NCBI GenBank assembly: GCA_900315565.1
Contig: OMZS01000033.1
Coordinates: forward strand, 1 to 34,219
Reading direction: 5' to 3'
DNA length: 34,219 nt
Origin: an uncultured Prevotellaceae bacterium
GTDB lineage: Bacteria; Bacteroidota; Bacteroidia; Bacteroidales; Bacteroidaceae
The translations under genes and the position numbers were made by a program. Positions 15,549 through 21,960 of this stretch are shown piece after piece. Position 1 is the first letter of the stretch. Each line of letters starts with the position of its first letter. The notes beneath the pieces were generated by a model, which did no database searches, had not been told where the DNA came from, and saw nothing but the letters and a program-made list of their open reading frames with translations.

Positions 15549-15968
15549 ATGGAACTGAAAGCATCTAAAACATTGGACATACGATTCAGCGAAGTTGACT
15601 CGATGAACGTGGTGTGGCATGGTTCCTATCCGCTGTATTTCGAGGATGCCCGCGAATGCTTTGGTGCGAAGTACGGCCTGGAGTACATGAGTTTTTTCGA
15701 CCATGGCTATTTTGCACCGCTGGTGGAACTGACATTCTACTACAAGAAGCCTATCCGCTACGGCATGCGCCCCAGAATCGACATCATCTACCGCCCCACC
15801 GAGGCAGCCAAGATTGAATTCGACTACGAGATACGCGACCCCAAAGACGAAAGCATCATCGCTACAGGTCATTCCGTTCAGGTGTTCATGGACACCAACT
15901 ACCAACTGGTTTGGGAGAATCCTCAGTTTTATGTTGAATGGAAAAAACGGTGGGGAGTGGAGTTTTGA
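15549..15968 (+). CDS. 4-hydroxybenzoyl-CoA-type hot-dog thioesterase (ApeK-like)
   Basis: 139 residues. It has the YbgC/4HBT pattern: IRFSEVDSMNVVWHGSYPLYFEDARE with the catalytic Asp17, then PLVELTFYYKKPIRYG and DYEIRD. The family hydrolyses acyl-CoA or acyl-ACP thioesters in the cytoplasm. In aryl polyene clusters a thioesterase of this kind is standard and probably clears mis-loaded ACPs or releases chains. The TGA stop lies in a GAGTTTT/GAGTTTA heptamer array. The length fits the family, and the start follows the heptamer-filled gap by 12 bases. Confidence 0.88.
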   Translation: MELKASKTLDIRFSEVDSMNVVWHGSYPLYFEDARECFGAKYGLEYMSFFDHGYFAPLVELTFYYKKPIRYGMRPRIDIIYRPTEAAKIEFDYEIRDPKDESIIATGHSVQVFMDTNYQLVWENPQFYVEWKKRWGVEF

Positions 15969-16001
15969 GTTTAGAGTTAAGAGTTTGGAGTTAGGAATAA
16001 C
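15960..16001 (+). repeat. GAGTTTA heptamer repeat over the thioesterase stop codon
   Basis: GAGTTTT, GAGTTTA, GAGTTAA, GAGTTTG, GAGTTAG, GAATAAC: six 7-bp units. The first two contain the final Glu-Phe codons and TGA of the thioesterase; the array ends four bases before the next ATG. Confidence 0.75.
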
Positions 16002-16005
16002 GATT

Positions 16006-17838
16006 ATGGTTTACAAAATTGCTGATAACATATTGTCGCCTTTGGGTGTTACCACCGAGCAGAACTACCAGGCCGTGAAGGCTGGGCGCTCGGCTCTCAG
16101 CCGCTATGTGAACCATTCATACTTGCCTGAACCATTCACGGTCTCACTGTTCAGTGAGACTCAAAACCGCGAAATAAGCATCGAAGGCCTCACGCGATTC
16201 GAAAGCCTTGCCGTGCGCTCGGCAGAAGAAGCACTGAGCAACGTTGCTTTCGATCCAACTGCCCCGAATGTTATATTCATTCTTAGTTCGACAAAAGGAA
16301 ATAACGAATATAACGAATACAACGTATGCAACAATCATATACTAGAAGGTAGTATTTGTAACGAATTGGACGAAGCAGACGTCTGCAAATATGAAGAAAA
16401 CGGATTAGGAGAGAGTGCCAGCCGCATTTGTCAGGCTTTAGGCATCAGCACGCCGCCCGTGGTGGTTTGCAACGCTTGTATTTCGGGAGCCTCAGCTATC
16501 ATCACGGCCATGCGACTGATTGAAGTCCATGCCTACGACTATGCTGTGGTGACAGGAGCCGATGCCCTCAACAGATTCATGCTTTCTGGTTTTGCCTCGC
16601 TCAAGGCGCTCTCTGCCGACGAATGTCGCCCCTTTGACATGGAACGTTTGGGGCTCAACCTAGGCGAAGCAGCTGCTACCATCGTGCTGGGCAGACAACC
16701 CAAGAGCGGCAATGAGCATGCCTGGCACATCGACGCTGGTGCAGTTCGCAACGATGCCTACCACATCAGTGCCCCTGCGAAGAAAGGCGACGGAGCTCTC
16801 TTGTCGCTGCTTTCAGTCATGCAAGGAAGAAAGGCCGACGAAATAGCCTTCGTCAACGCCCACGGTACAGCCACCATGTTCAACGACCAAATGGAGTCGG
16901 TGGCCATCGAGCGGGCTCAACTTGCCGACGTGCCCGTCAATGCACTGAAAGGCTATTTCGGACATACACTAGGAGCTGCCGGCATTCTGGAAACGGTGCT
17001 CTCGATGCGGGCACTTGACGACGGACTGATACTTGGCACGCGCGGATTTGAAGAACGAGGAGTGTCGGGGAAGATACAGTTAAACGCTGCCCACCAGTCC
17101 ACCGTGAAAAAGTGTTTCCTGAAAATGATTTCGGGTTTCGGAGGATGCAATGCTGCTATGCTGTTTGATAGTTCGGAACCACTTCAAAGTTCAAAGTTCA
17201 ATGCTCACAGTTTAAAGTTCAAAGTTCAAAACTCAAAGCTCAAAGTTCAAAGTTTCCGTGTCCTTATCACGCCTGCGCAGATTACGGTCAACGGCAAGCC
17301 CCTCGCAGTGGAAGGAACAGGCAAAGACATGCTCACCGAGGCGTATAAGCGTTACATTGACGACTATCCGAAATTCTACAAAATGGACATGCTCAGCCGA
17401 TTGGGCTTTGTTGCCTCCGAGTTGCTCCTCGCTGCAGAGAAAGCACACATTGAACAAGGGGATTCGCAAACTATAATGCAAGGAGATTCGCAGTCGCACC
17501 CAACAGCCAACAGGGCTGTAATCTTGTTCAACCACTCGTCAACCCGATGCGCAGACAAGAGCTATTACGAAACAATCTGTGATGATGACAATTTCTTTCC
17601 CAGTCCCTCGCTGTTTGTCTATACCCTGCCGAACATTGTGACGGGCGAGATTGCCATCAGAAACCAATATCACGGCGAGACCGCTTTTTATATTTTGAAA
17701 GAAAGGAACGAAAAGCTGATAGCCCAAATACTGCAGACGGCCTTTATGGATGCCGACACTGAGAGCATTCTTGCTGGTTGGCTCAACTACGACGACGACC
17801 AGCATTTCGTTGCAGACATGTATATCATTGCAAAATAA
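16006..17838 (+). CDS. two-domain beta-ketoacyl synthase (KS2)
   Basis: 610 residues from the ATG at 16006, which follows the upstream repeat; an in-frame extension upstream overlaps the thioesterase gene and is unlikely. Residues 1-390 are a FabF-type KS with Cys158 (CNACISGAS), His286 (VNAHGTATMFND), Lys315 and His320 (GYFGHTLGAAG), so it keeps the whole catalytic set and is not a dead chain-length factor. A repeat-encoded linker (393-416) leads to a second domain (about 417-610, with PSPSLFVYTLPNIVTGEI) resembling the KS N-terminal-like domain of aryl polyene chain-length factors. There is a low-complexity insert at 100-128 (NEYNEYN...) and a duplicated QGDSQ segment in the second domain. 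It lies directly before ACP2 and KS3. Confidence 0.87.
   Translation: MVYKIADNILSPLGVTTEQNYQAVKAGRSALSRYVNHSYLPEPFTVSLFSETQNREISIEGLTRFESLAVRSAEEALSNVAFDPTAPNVIFILSSTKGNNEYNEYNVCNNHILEGSICNELDEADVCKYEENGLGESASRICQALGISTPPVVVCNACISGASAIITAMRLIEVHAYDYAVVTGADALNRFMLSGFASLKALSADECRPFDMERLGLNLGEAAATIVLGRQPKSGNEHAWHIDAGAVRNDAYHISAPAKKGDGALLSLLSVMQGRKADEIAFVNAHGTATMFNDQMESVAIERAQLADVPVNALKGYFGHTLGAAGILETVLSMRALDDGLILGTRGFEERGVSGKIQLNAAHQSTVKKCFLKMISGFGGCNAAMLFDSSEPLQSSKFNAHSLKFKVQNSKLKVQSFRVLITPAQITVNGKPLAVEGTGKDMLTEAYKRYIDDYPKFYKMDMLSRLGFVASELLLAAEKAHIEQGDSQTIMQGDSQSHPTANRAVILFNHSSTRCADKSYYETICDDDNFFPSPSLFVYTLPNIVTGEIAIRNQYHGETAFYILKERNEKLIAQILQTAFMDADTESILAGWLNYDDDQHFVADMYIIAK
16303..16329 (+). 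repeat. 9-bp in-frame repeat inside KS2
   Basis: AACGAATAT, AACGAATAC, AACGTATGC: three 9-bp units coding NEYNEYNVC at residues 100-108, inside an insert of about 28 residues that other ketosynthases lack. Just downstream ATACTA (16339-16344) and TAGTAT (16350-16355) form a small hairpin. Confidence 0.55.
17184..17253 (+). repeat. ten-unit TCAAAGT heptamer repeat encoding the KS2 linker
   Basis: Ten consecutive 7-bp units (TCAAAGT x5 plus TCAATGC, TCACAGT, TTAAAGT, TCAAAAC, TCAAAGC) span codons 393-416 between the KS domain and the second domain. TCAAAGT repeats are free of stops in all three forward frames and give a seven-residue peptide period (SKFKVQS). Confidence 0.85.
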
Positions 17839-17848
17839 AACCACATAT

Positions 17849-18124
17849 ATGGAAGAGTTAATCAAACAACTGAAAGAACAAATCATCGAGGCTCTGAACC
17901 TCGAAGAGATGACACCCGACGACATCGACAACGAAGCCGCCCTTTTCGCCTCTCCATCAGAAGCGGAAGAAGGCTTGGGTTTGGATTCCATCGACGCACT
18001 GGAACTGATTGTGCTGCTGGAGAAGAATTATGGCATCAGACTAGCTAACCCTGCAGAGGGAAAAGCCATCTTTAAAAACATTGCCACCATTGCCGACTAC
18101 GTCAGCAAGAACAGGAAGAAGTGA
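17849..18124 (+). CDS. acyl carrier protein 2 of the polyene cluster
   Basis: 91 residues from the ATG at 17849; an earlier in-frame ATG would overlap KS2. The attachment Ser47 is in EGLGLDSIDALELIVLLEK. Helix 1-2 carries an insert (LFASPSEAEEG) that is longer than in ACP1, a feature shared with carrier proteins of aryl polyene and other dedicated lipid pathways. It is flanked by two ketosynthase genes, ten bases after KS2 and 33 bases before KS3, so it is probably the carrier used for elongation. Confidence 0.92.
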   Translation: MEELIKQLKEQIIEALNLEEMTPDDIDNEAALFASPSEAEEGLGLDSIDALELIVLLEKNYGIRLANPAEGKAIFKNIATIADYVSKNRKK

Positions 18125-18157
18125 ATTGAGAATTCGGAGTTTTCATCATTATTCATT

Positions 18158-19972
18158 ATGCATTCCAAAAGGGTAGTTATTACAGGAGAAGGTATCATTT
18201 CGGCCATCGGAAACGATAAGCCAACGGTTTTGCGGTCGTTATTCGACGGCAAGAGCGGCATTGGTCCTATCAGGTATCTGCATTCTGTTCACACGGAACT
18301 GCCCGTAGGCGAAGTAAAACTGTCGAACGACGAGATGAAAGCCCTTCTCAACATTCCTGCCCACAAAGAAGTGAGCCGGACAGTGCTGATGGGCATTCTG
18401 GCCATTCAACAGGCGTTAAACGACTCTTATCCCAACTCCCAACACCCAACACCCATCACCCAAACCAGTAAAACGGTTCTCATTTCTGGCACCACCGTGG
18501 GCGGCATGGATATCACTGAGCAGCACTACTCCAGTCTCAAGCAAAGCGATGAGCATCTGGACTGTCTGAACCAACACGACTGCGGCAGCAGCACCCGCCT
18601 CATGGCCGATCACTTCGGCATTTTCAGCGACTACACCACCATTTCTACCGCCTGCTCGGCGGCTGCCAATGCGATTATCGTGGGAGCCGAAATGATTAAG
18701 GCCGGCGAGGCCGACATCGTAGTGGCTGGGGGCAGCGAGGCCCTCACCCGTTTTCATCTGAACGGATTCAACTCGCTGATGATTCTCGACAAAGAACCTT
18801 GCCGACCCTTCGACGCCACCCGTGCTGGTCTTAATCTGGGCGAGGGTGCAGCCTTCGTAGTACTAGAAAGCGAAGAACATGCCCTCGGGCGCAAGGCCCC
18901 GATACATGCAGTGCTGGCAGGTTACGGAAATGCTTGCGATGCTTTCCACCAGACCGCCACCTCGGCCAACGGCGAAGGCCCATTCCTCGCTATGACTGAA
19001 GCCCTGCGCTCGGCCAACATGCAGCCCACAGACATCAGCTACGTGAATGCTCATGGCACTGCCACACCCAACAACGACCAAAGCGAGAGCATAGCCCTGC
19101 AACGCGTGTTTGGTCAGCAAATGCCACCCATTTCGAGCACCAAGGCTTTCACCGGGCACGCCACCAGTGCCTCGGGCAGCATCGAGGCAGTGATTTGCTT
19201 GTTGGCGCTCCAACATCAGTTCATTCCCGGAAACCTTGGATGGCAGCAATCCATGCCCGATGGCATTATTCCCACCAAGGGCGAAGACCATGCCACGCTC
19301 AACACCGTGCTCTGCAACTCGTTCGGGTTTGGAGGCAACGACTCATCGCTCATCTTCACCGCCTATCACCCAACAACGTCCAACCCTCAAAGTTCAAAGT
19401 TCAAAGCTCAAAGTTCAAAGCTCAAAGTTCAAAAATCAGAGTTCAAAGTTCTCAGCCGCGTGGAAATCACCAGCGAAGACCAGTTAGGCGAGATACGCCA
19501 GTTCGTCAGCCCTATGGAAGCACGACGTATGGGAAAGCTGCTTAAGAGTTCGCTGCTGGTATCGCTCAAAGCCTTGCGTCAGGCAGGCATCGACAGTCCC
19601 GATGCCATCATCACAGCCACGTCAATGGGATGTCTGGAAAACAGCGAGCGACTGCTTGAGCAACTTGAAATCGAGGGTGAGTCCATGCTCAAACCCACCT
19701 ATTTCATGCAAAGCACCCACAACACCCTTAGCAGCAACATAGCCATTCGCACCCACTGCCACGGCTATAACATCACCTATAGCCAAGGCAAAGAATCCAT
19801 GGAATGGGCTTTGCGTGATGCCAACCGCCTTCTGAGAAGTGGAAAATACAACAACGTGCTGGTGAGTTGTCATGATGAAACCACGCCACTCTACTCTAGT
19901 TTGATGGAGCGAATGGGGTGCCAATGCGATTTCACTATTCACTCTGTTGCCATGGTAATCGGCAGAAGTTAG
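18158..19972 (+). CDS. beta-ketoacyl synthase fused to a chain-length-factor-like domain (KS3)
   Basis: 604 residues. Residues 1-405 are a FabF-type KS with Cys166 (STACSAAANAI), His299 (NAHGTATPNND), Lys329 and His334 (STKAFTGHATSASG), all catalytic residues kept. A TCAAAGT-repeat linker (410-431) joins it to a C-terminal domain (432-604) with PDAIITATSMGCLENSERLL, PTYFMQSTHNTLSSNIA and HCHGYN. That is the pattern of the KS N-terminal-like domain (PF13723 type) found as a separate chain-length factor (ApeC) in proteobacterial aryl polyene clusters. A second repeat-derived insert (PNSQHPTPITQT, residues 92-103) sits inside the KS domain. The start codon itself lies at the edge of CATTATGCATT repeat-like sequence, and the TAG stop is inside a GAGTTAG array. 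Confidence 0.9.
   Translation: MHSKRVVITGEGIISAIGNDKPTVLRSLFDGKSGIGPIRYLHSVHTELPVGEVKLSNDEMKALLNIPAHKEVSRTVLMGILAIQQALNDSYPNSQHPTPITQTSKTVLISGTTVGGMDITEQHYSSLKQSDEHLDCLNQHDCGSSTRLMADHFGIFSDYTTISTACSAAANAIIVGAEMIKAGEADIVVAGGSEALTRFHLNGFNSLMILDKEPCRPFDATRAGLNLGEGAAFVVLESEEHALGRKAPIHAVLAGYGNACDAFHQTATSANGEGPFLAMTEALRSANMQPTDISYVNAHGTATPNNDQSESIALQRVFGQQMPPISSTKAFTGHATSASGSIEAVICLLALQHQFIPGNLGWQQSMPDGIIPTKGEDHATLNTVLCNSFGFGGNDSSLIFTAYHPTTSNPQSSKFKAQSSKLKVQKSEFKVLSRVEITSEDQLGEIRQFVSPMEARRMGKLLKSSLLVSLKALRQAGIDSPDAIITATSMGCLENSERLLEQLEIEGESMLKPTYFMQSTHNTLSSNIAIRTHCHGYNITYSQGKESMEWALRDANRLLRSGKYNNVLVSCHDETTPLYSSLMERMGCQCDFTIHSVAMVIGRS
18431..18465 (+). repeat. CCCAACA heptamer repeat inside KS3
   Basis: CCCAACT, CCCAACA, CCCAACA, CCCATCA, CCCAAAC: five 7-bp units coding PNSQHPTPITQT within the KS domain. 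CCCAACA repeats have no stop in the three forward frames. Confidence 0.75.
19387..19449 (+). repeat. nine-unit TCAAAGT heptamer repeat encoding the KS3 linker
   Basis: Nine 7-bp units (TCAAAGT x5, TCAAAGC x2, TCAAAAA, TCAGAGT) cover codons 410-431 and encode the heptad peptide SSKFKAQ/SSKLKVQ. It is the same unit, at the same domain junction, as in KS2. Confidence 0.85.
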
Positions 19973-20006
19973 GAGTTAGGAGTTTAGAGTAAAGAGTAGG
20001 AGTTGG
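19965..20006 (+). repeat. GAGTTAG heptamer repeat over the KS3 stop codon
   Basis: AAGTTAG, GAGTTAG, GAGTTTA, GAGTAAA, GAGTAG, GAGTTGG: six units, the first containing the last Ser codon and TAG stop of KS3. Confidence 0.7.
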
Positions 20007-20044
20007 TGGTTAATTGTATTAATCTGATAATAAAGAGAAATATT

Positions 20045-20404
20045 GTGTTTAAAATCATACCATACGCCATTGTTCAGAGCCTGTTGCTTGCCGGAGGACA
20101 GGTGTTTCTGAAGTTTGCACTTGCCCGCATGGTTCCCTTCGGATGGACGAAAGAGTTTTGGGTAGGCCTGCTACTCAACTGGCAGTTCGCCGCCTGCGGC
20201 ATTAGCTTTGCGCTGGCATCATTGCTATGGATGTATATGGTGAAAGTCTTTCCGCTAAGCGTGGCGTACCCCATGGTGAGCCTCAGCTATGTGTTTGGCA
20301 TGCTGGCCGCCATCGTGTTTTTCCACGAGAATGTGTCGCTCACCCAATGGCTTGGTGTGCTGCTTATCATGGCAGGTTGTTGCCTGGTGGGAGTGAGGAG
20401 TTGA
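20045..20404 (+). CDS. small four-helix SMR/EamA-type transporter (flippase-like)
   Basis: About 119 residues if the GTG at 20045 is used (MFKIIPYAIVQSLLLAGGQV). A longer reading from a TTG at 20003 would begin within the repeat, so I reject it. Four hydrophobic helices and the LLAGGQVFLKFAL and YPMVSLSYVFGMLAAIVFFHE motifs match the small multidrug resistance/EamA half-transporters. ArnE/ArnF, which flip undecaprenyl-phosphate-aminoarabinose, are of this size. Such proteins work as dimers. In this operon a role in turning a polyene-lipid precursor to the outer face of the inner membrane is a reasonable inference. The cluster encodes no MMPL exporter. Its TGA stop is at the start of GATAATT heptamers. 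Confidence 0.8.
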   Translation: MFKIIPYAIVQSLLLAGGQVFLKFALARMVPFGWTKEFWVGLLLNWQFAACGISFALASLLWMYMVKVFPLSVAYPMVSLSYVFGMLAAIVFFHENVSLTQWLGVLLIMAGCCLVGVRS

Positions 20405-20441
20405 TTGATAATTGATAATTGACAATTGATAATTGTAATTC
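20403..20441 (+). repeat. GATAATT heptamer repeat after the SMR gene
   Basis: GATAATT, GATAATT, GACAATT, GATAATT, GTAATTC (20407-20441), preceded by GATT directly on the TGA stop. The array fills the 43-bp gap to the LolA-like gene. Confidence 0.7.
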
Positions 20442-20447
20442 ATCGTT

Positions 20448-21071
20448 ATGAAAAAGTATATCATCATTTTGCTTTGTTGCTTTCTGTCGATACCGCTCAT
20501 GGCACAGCAGATGAGCGAGGAGCAAGCGAAAAAGCATATCAGTCAGGCAGCTGCAAAAATCAAGACCATGCAATGTGACTTCGTGCAAACCAAACACCTG
20601 AAGATGCTCAACGACAAAATGGTGTCGAAAGGCCGCATGTACTACCAGCAGAGCGACAAGCTGCGCTGGGAATACACCGCGCCCTACACCTACACCTTCG
20701 TCATTAACGGCACGAAGGTGATGATGCGAAACAACCGCCGCAACGACGTGATTGACGTCAACCAGAACAAGGTATTCCGCGAGATAGCACGCATTATGAT
20801 GAGCAGCGTTGTGGGCAACTGCCTCAACAACCCGAAAGATTTCAAGGCCACCATCAGCACCGACAAAGACCAGTGGATAGCCACACTGACGCCCCAGCGC
20901 AAAGACCTCAAGGCTATGTTCCAAACCATTAGGCTCTACTTCGACCGTCAGAAACAAATGGTGCAGAAGGTGGAACTCACCGAGAAGAAAGGCGACAAGA
21001 CCGTCATTGAACTCACCAACGCCAAAACCAACACTCCCATCAATGCCAATACATTTTCCATTACTCGCTAA
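20448..21071 (+). CDS. LolA-like periplasmic lipid carrier (ApeM-like)
   Basis: 207 residues with a Sec signal peptide (MKKYIIILLCCFLSIPLMAQ). The mature part is the LolA/LolB-type half-barrel: MQCDFVQTKHLKMLNDKMVSKGRMYYQQSDKLRWEY is the typical opening, followed by alternating strands up to the last residues. Housekeeping LolA shuttles lipoproteins; cluster-borne copies in aryl polyene loci (ApeM) are thought to carry the lipid product across the periplasm. Its end overlaps the start of the next gene by 29 bases, so translation of the two is probably coupled. Confidence 0.88.
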   Translation: MKKYIIILLCCFLSIPLMAQQMSEEQAKKHISQAAAKIKTMQCDFVQTKHLKMLNDKMVSKGRMYYQQSDKLRWEYTAPYTYTFVINGTKVMMRNNRRNDVIDVNQNKVFREIARIMMSSVVGNCLNNPKDFKATISTDKDQWIATLTPQRKDLKAMFQTIRLYFDRQKQMVQKVELTEKKGDKTVIELTNAKTNTPINANTFSITR

Positions 21072-21480
21072 AAGGGTCTTGCTCTTCCTGGCCATACTGC
21101 TTTGTGCCAACAGCCTTTCGGCCCAACAGTTGCTGCCCGTTGGGGAAGGCGAGAGAAAGCAATTCAGTGCCTACATTGAAATGCCGCGTGGCTACGTGAG
21201 CGGCATATGCATACTCTTGCGCGACGGTCAGCAGATCAAAGGCTCTATCTTCAACGAGTTTGGCATCTCGGCTATCGATTTTTCCTATGATGAGCAGCGC
21301 GACAAGGTGAAGCTCTATGAAGTTGTCAAGATGCTCAACCGGTGGTACATTAAACGGGTGATCCGTCGCGACCTTCGCGAGCTCATCCACCAGATGCAAC
21401 AGGGGAAACCTGAGTACACCGACATCAAGCACAATATTAGTTTTAAACTCTCGCCACTCAACGACACCATTACCCCATGA
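21043..21480 (+). CDS. secreted protein of unknown function, penultimate polyene gene
   Basis: 145 residues from the ATG at 21043, chosen because it places a good signal peptide (LLAKRVLLFLAILLCANSLSA) at the N-terminus; an upstream ATG at 21007 is possible. The mature part is short (GERKQFSAYIEMPRGYVSGICILL, then SIFNEFGISAIDFSYD, then helical DLRELIHQMQQG), consistent with an envelope protein. I do not know the family. Its overlaps on both sides, with the LolA-like gene before and an ATGA junction with the dehydratase after, show that it belongs to the operon and suggest it acts with the LolA-like carrier. Confidence 0.75.
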   Translation: MPIHFPLLAKRVLLFLAILLCANSLSAQQLLPVGEGERKQFSAYIEMPRGYVSGICILLRDGQQIKGSIFNEFGISAIDFSYDEQRDKVKLYEVVKMLNRWYIKRVIRRDLRELIHQMQQGKPEYTDIKHNISFKLSPLNDTITP

Positions 21481-21893
21481 AACTTAAAAACAGTTTTTTC
21501 ACCATAGAGGAAAGCAGCTCGGCAACACAGATCGTAGTCAGGCTCAATTCCAAACATCCCATCTATCAGGCCCACTTCCCAGACGAACCAATCACTCCTG
21601 GCGTGTGTATCATTCAAATAGCCAAAGAACTGCTAGAAGAAGCCCTGCAAGGAGGTAACTACTGTGAGAACGATAAAAACTGGCAAGGACAATACCACCT
21701 TGTAGCCGTGAAAAACGTAAAATTTCTCGCTCCCATCTCGCCCCTTGAGACGCCTCTCGTGACTTACACCTTCCAGAAAGTGACCCTTTCTGACGACGGT
21801 ACCACCGTCAAGGCACAAATAACGGTAGAGAGCACCGACAAGCTCATGGCAAAACTCTCTCTCACCCTACGCGCAGGCAAGTTTGAGAGGTAA
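21477..21893 (+). CDS. hot-dog dehydratase subunit keeping the catalytic His (ApeI-like)
   Basis: 138-residue FabZ-type protein. The segment IYQAHFPDEPITPGVCIIQIAKEL corresponds to FabZ GHFPGxPVMPGVL-EAMAQ: His33 is conserved, while the catalytic Glu of the helix is Gln47. It is the mirror image of the subunit at 15009 (no His, has Glu65), so together they can supply one complete His/Glu site and dehydrate 3-hydroxyacyl-ACP to the trans-enoyl product that makes the polyene. Its ATG overlaps the preceding stop (ATGA at 21477-21480). It ends the operon; no clear terminator is visible before the convergent gene 67 bases away. Confidence 0.87.
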   Translation: MKLKNSFFTIEESSSATQIVVRLNSKHPIYQAHFPDEPITPGVCIIQIAKELLEEALQGGNYCENDKNWQGQYHLVAVKNVKFLAPISPLETPLVTYTFQKVTLSDDGTTVKAQITVESTDKLMAKLSLTLRAGKFER

Positions 21894-21960
21894 AATGGCC
21901 TTGTTGCTTTAAACTTCTTCTTTTATTGGCCCGATGATAACCTGCAGCCATCTTAGTGCA

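Noticed and set aside
15814-16005. 64-codon N-terminal extension of KS2
   Set aside because: It would overlap the thioesterase gene out of frame and read through the repeat array; the KS fold starts at MVYKIADNILSPLGV.
21894-21960. Terminator of the polyene operon
   Set aside because: Only a weak GGCC pairing is visible and no T-run follows, so none is claimed.
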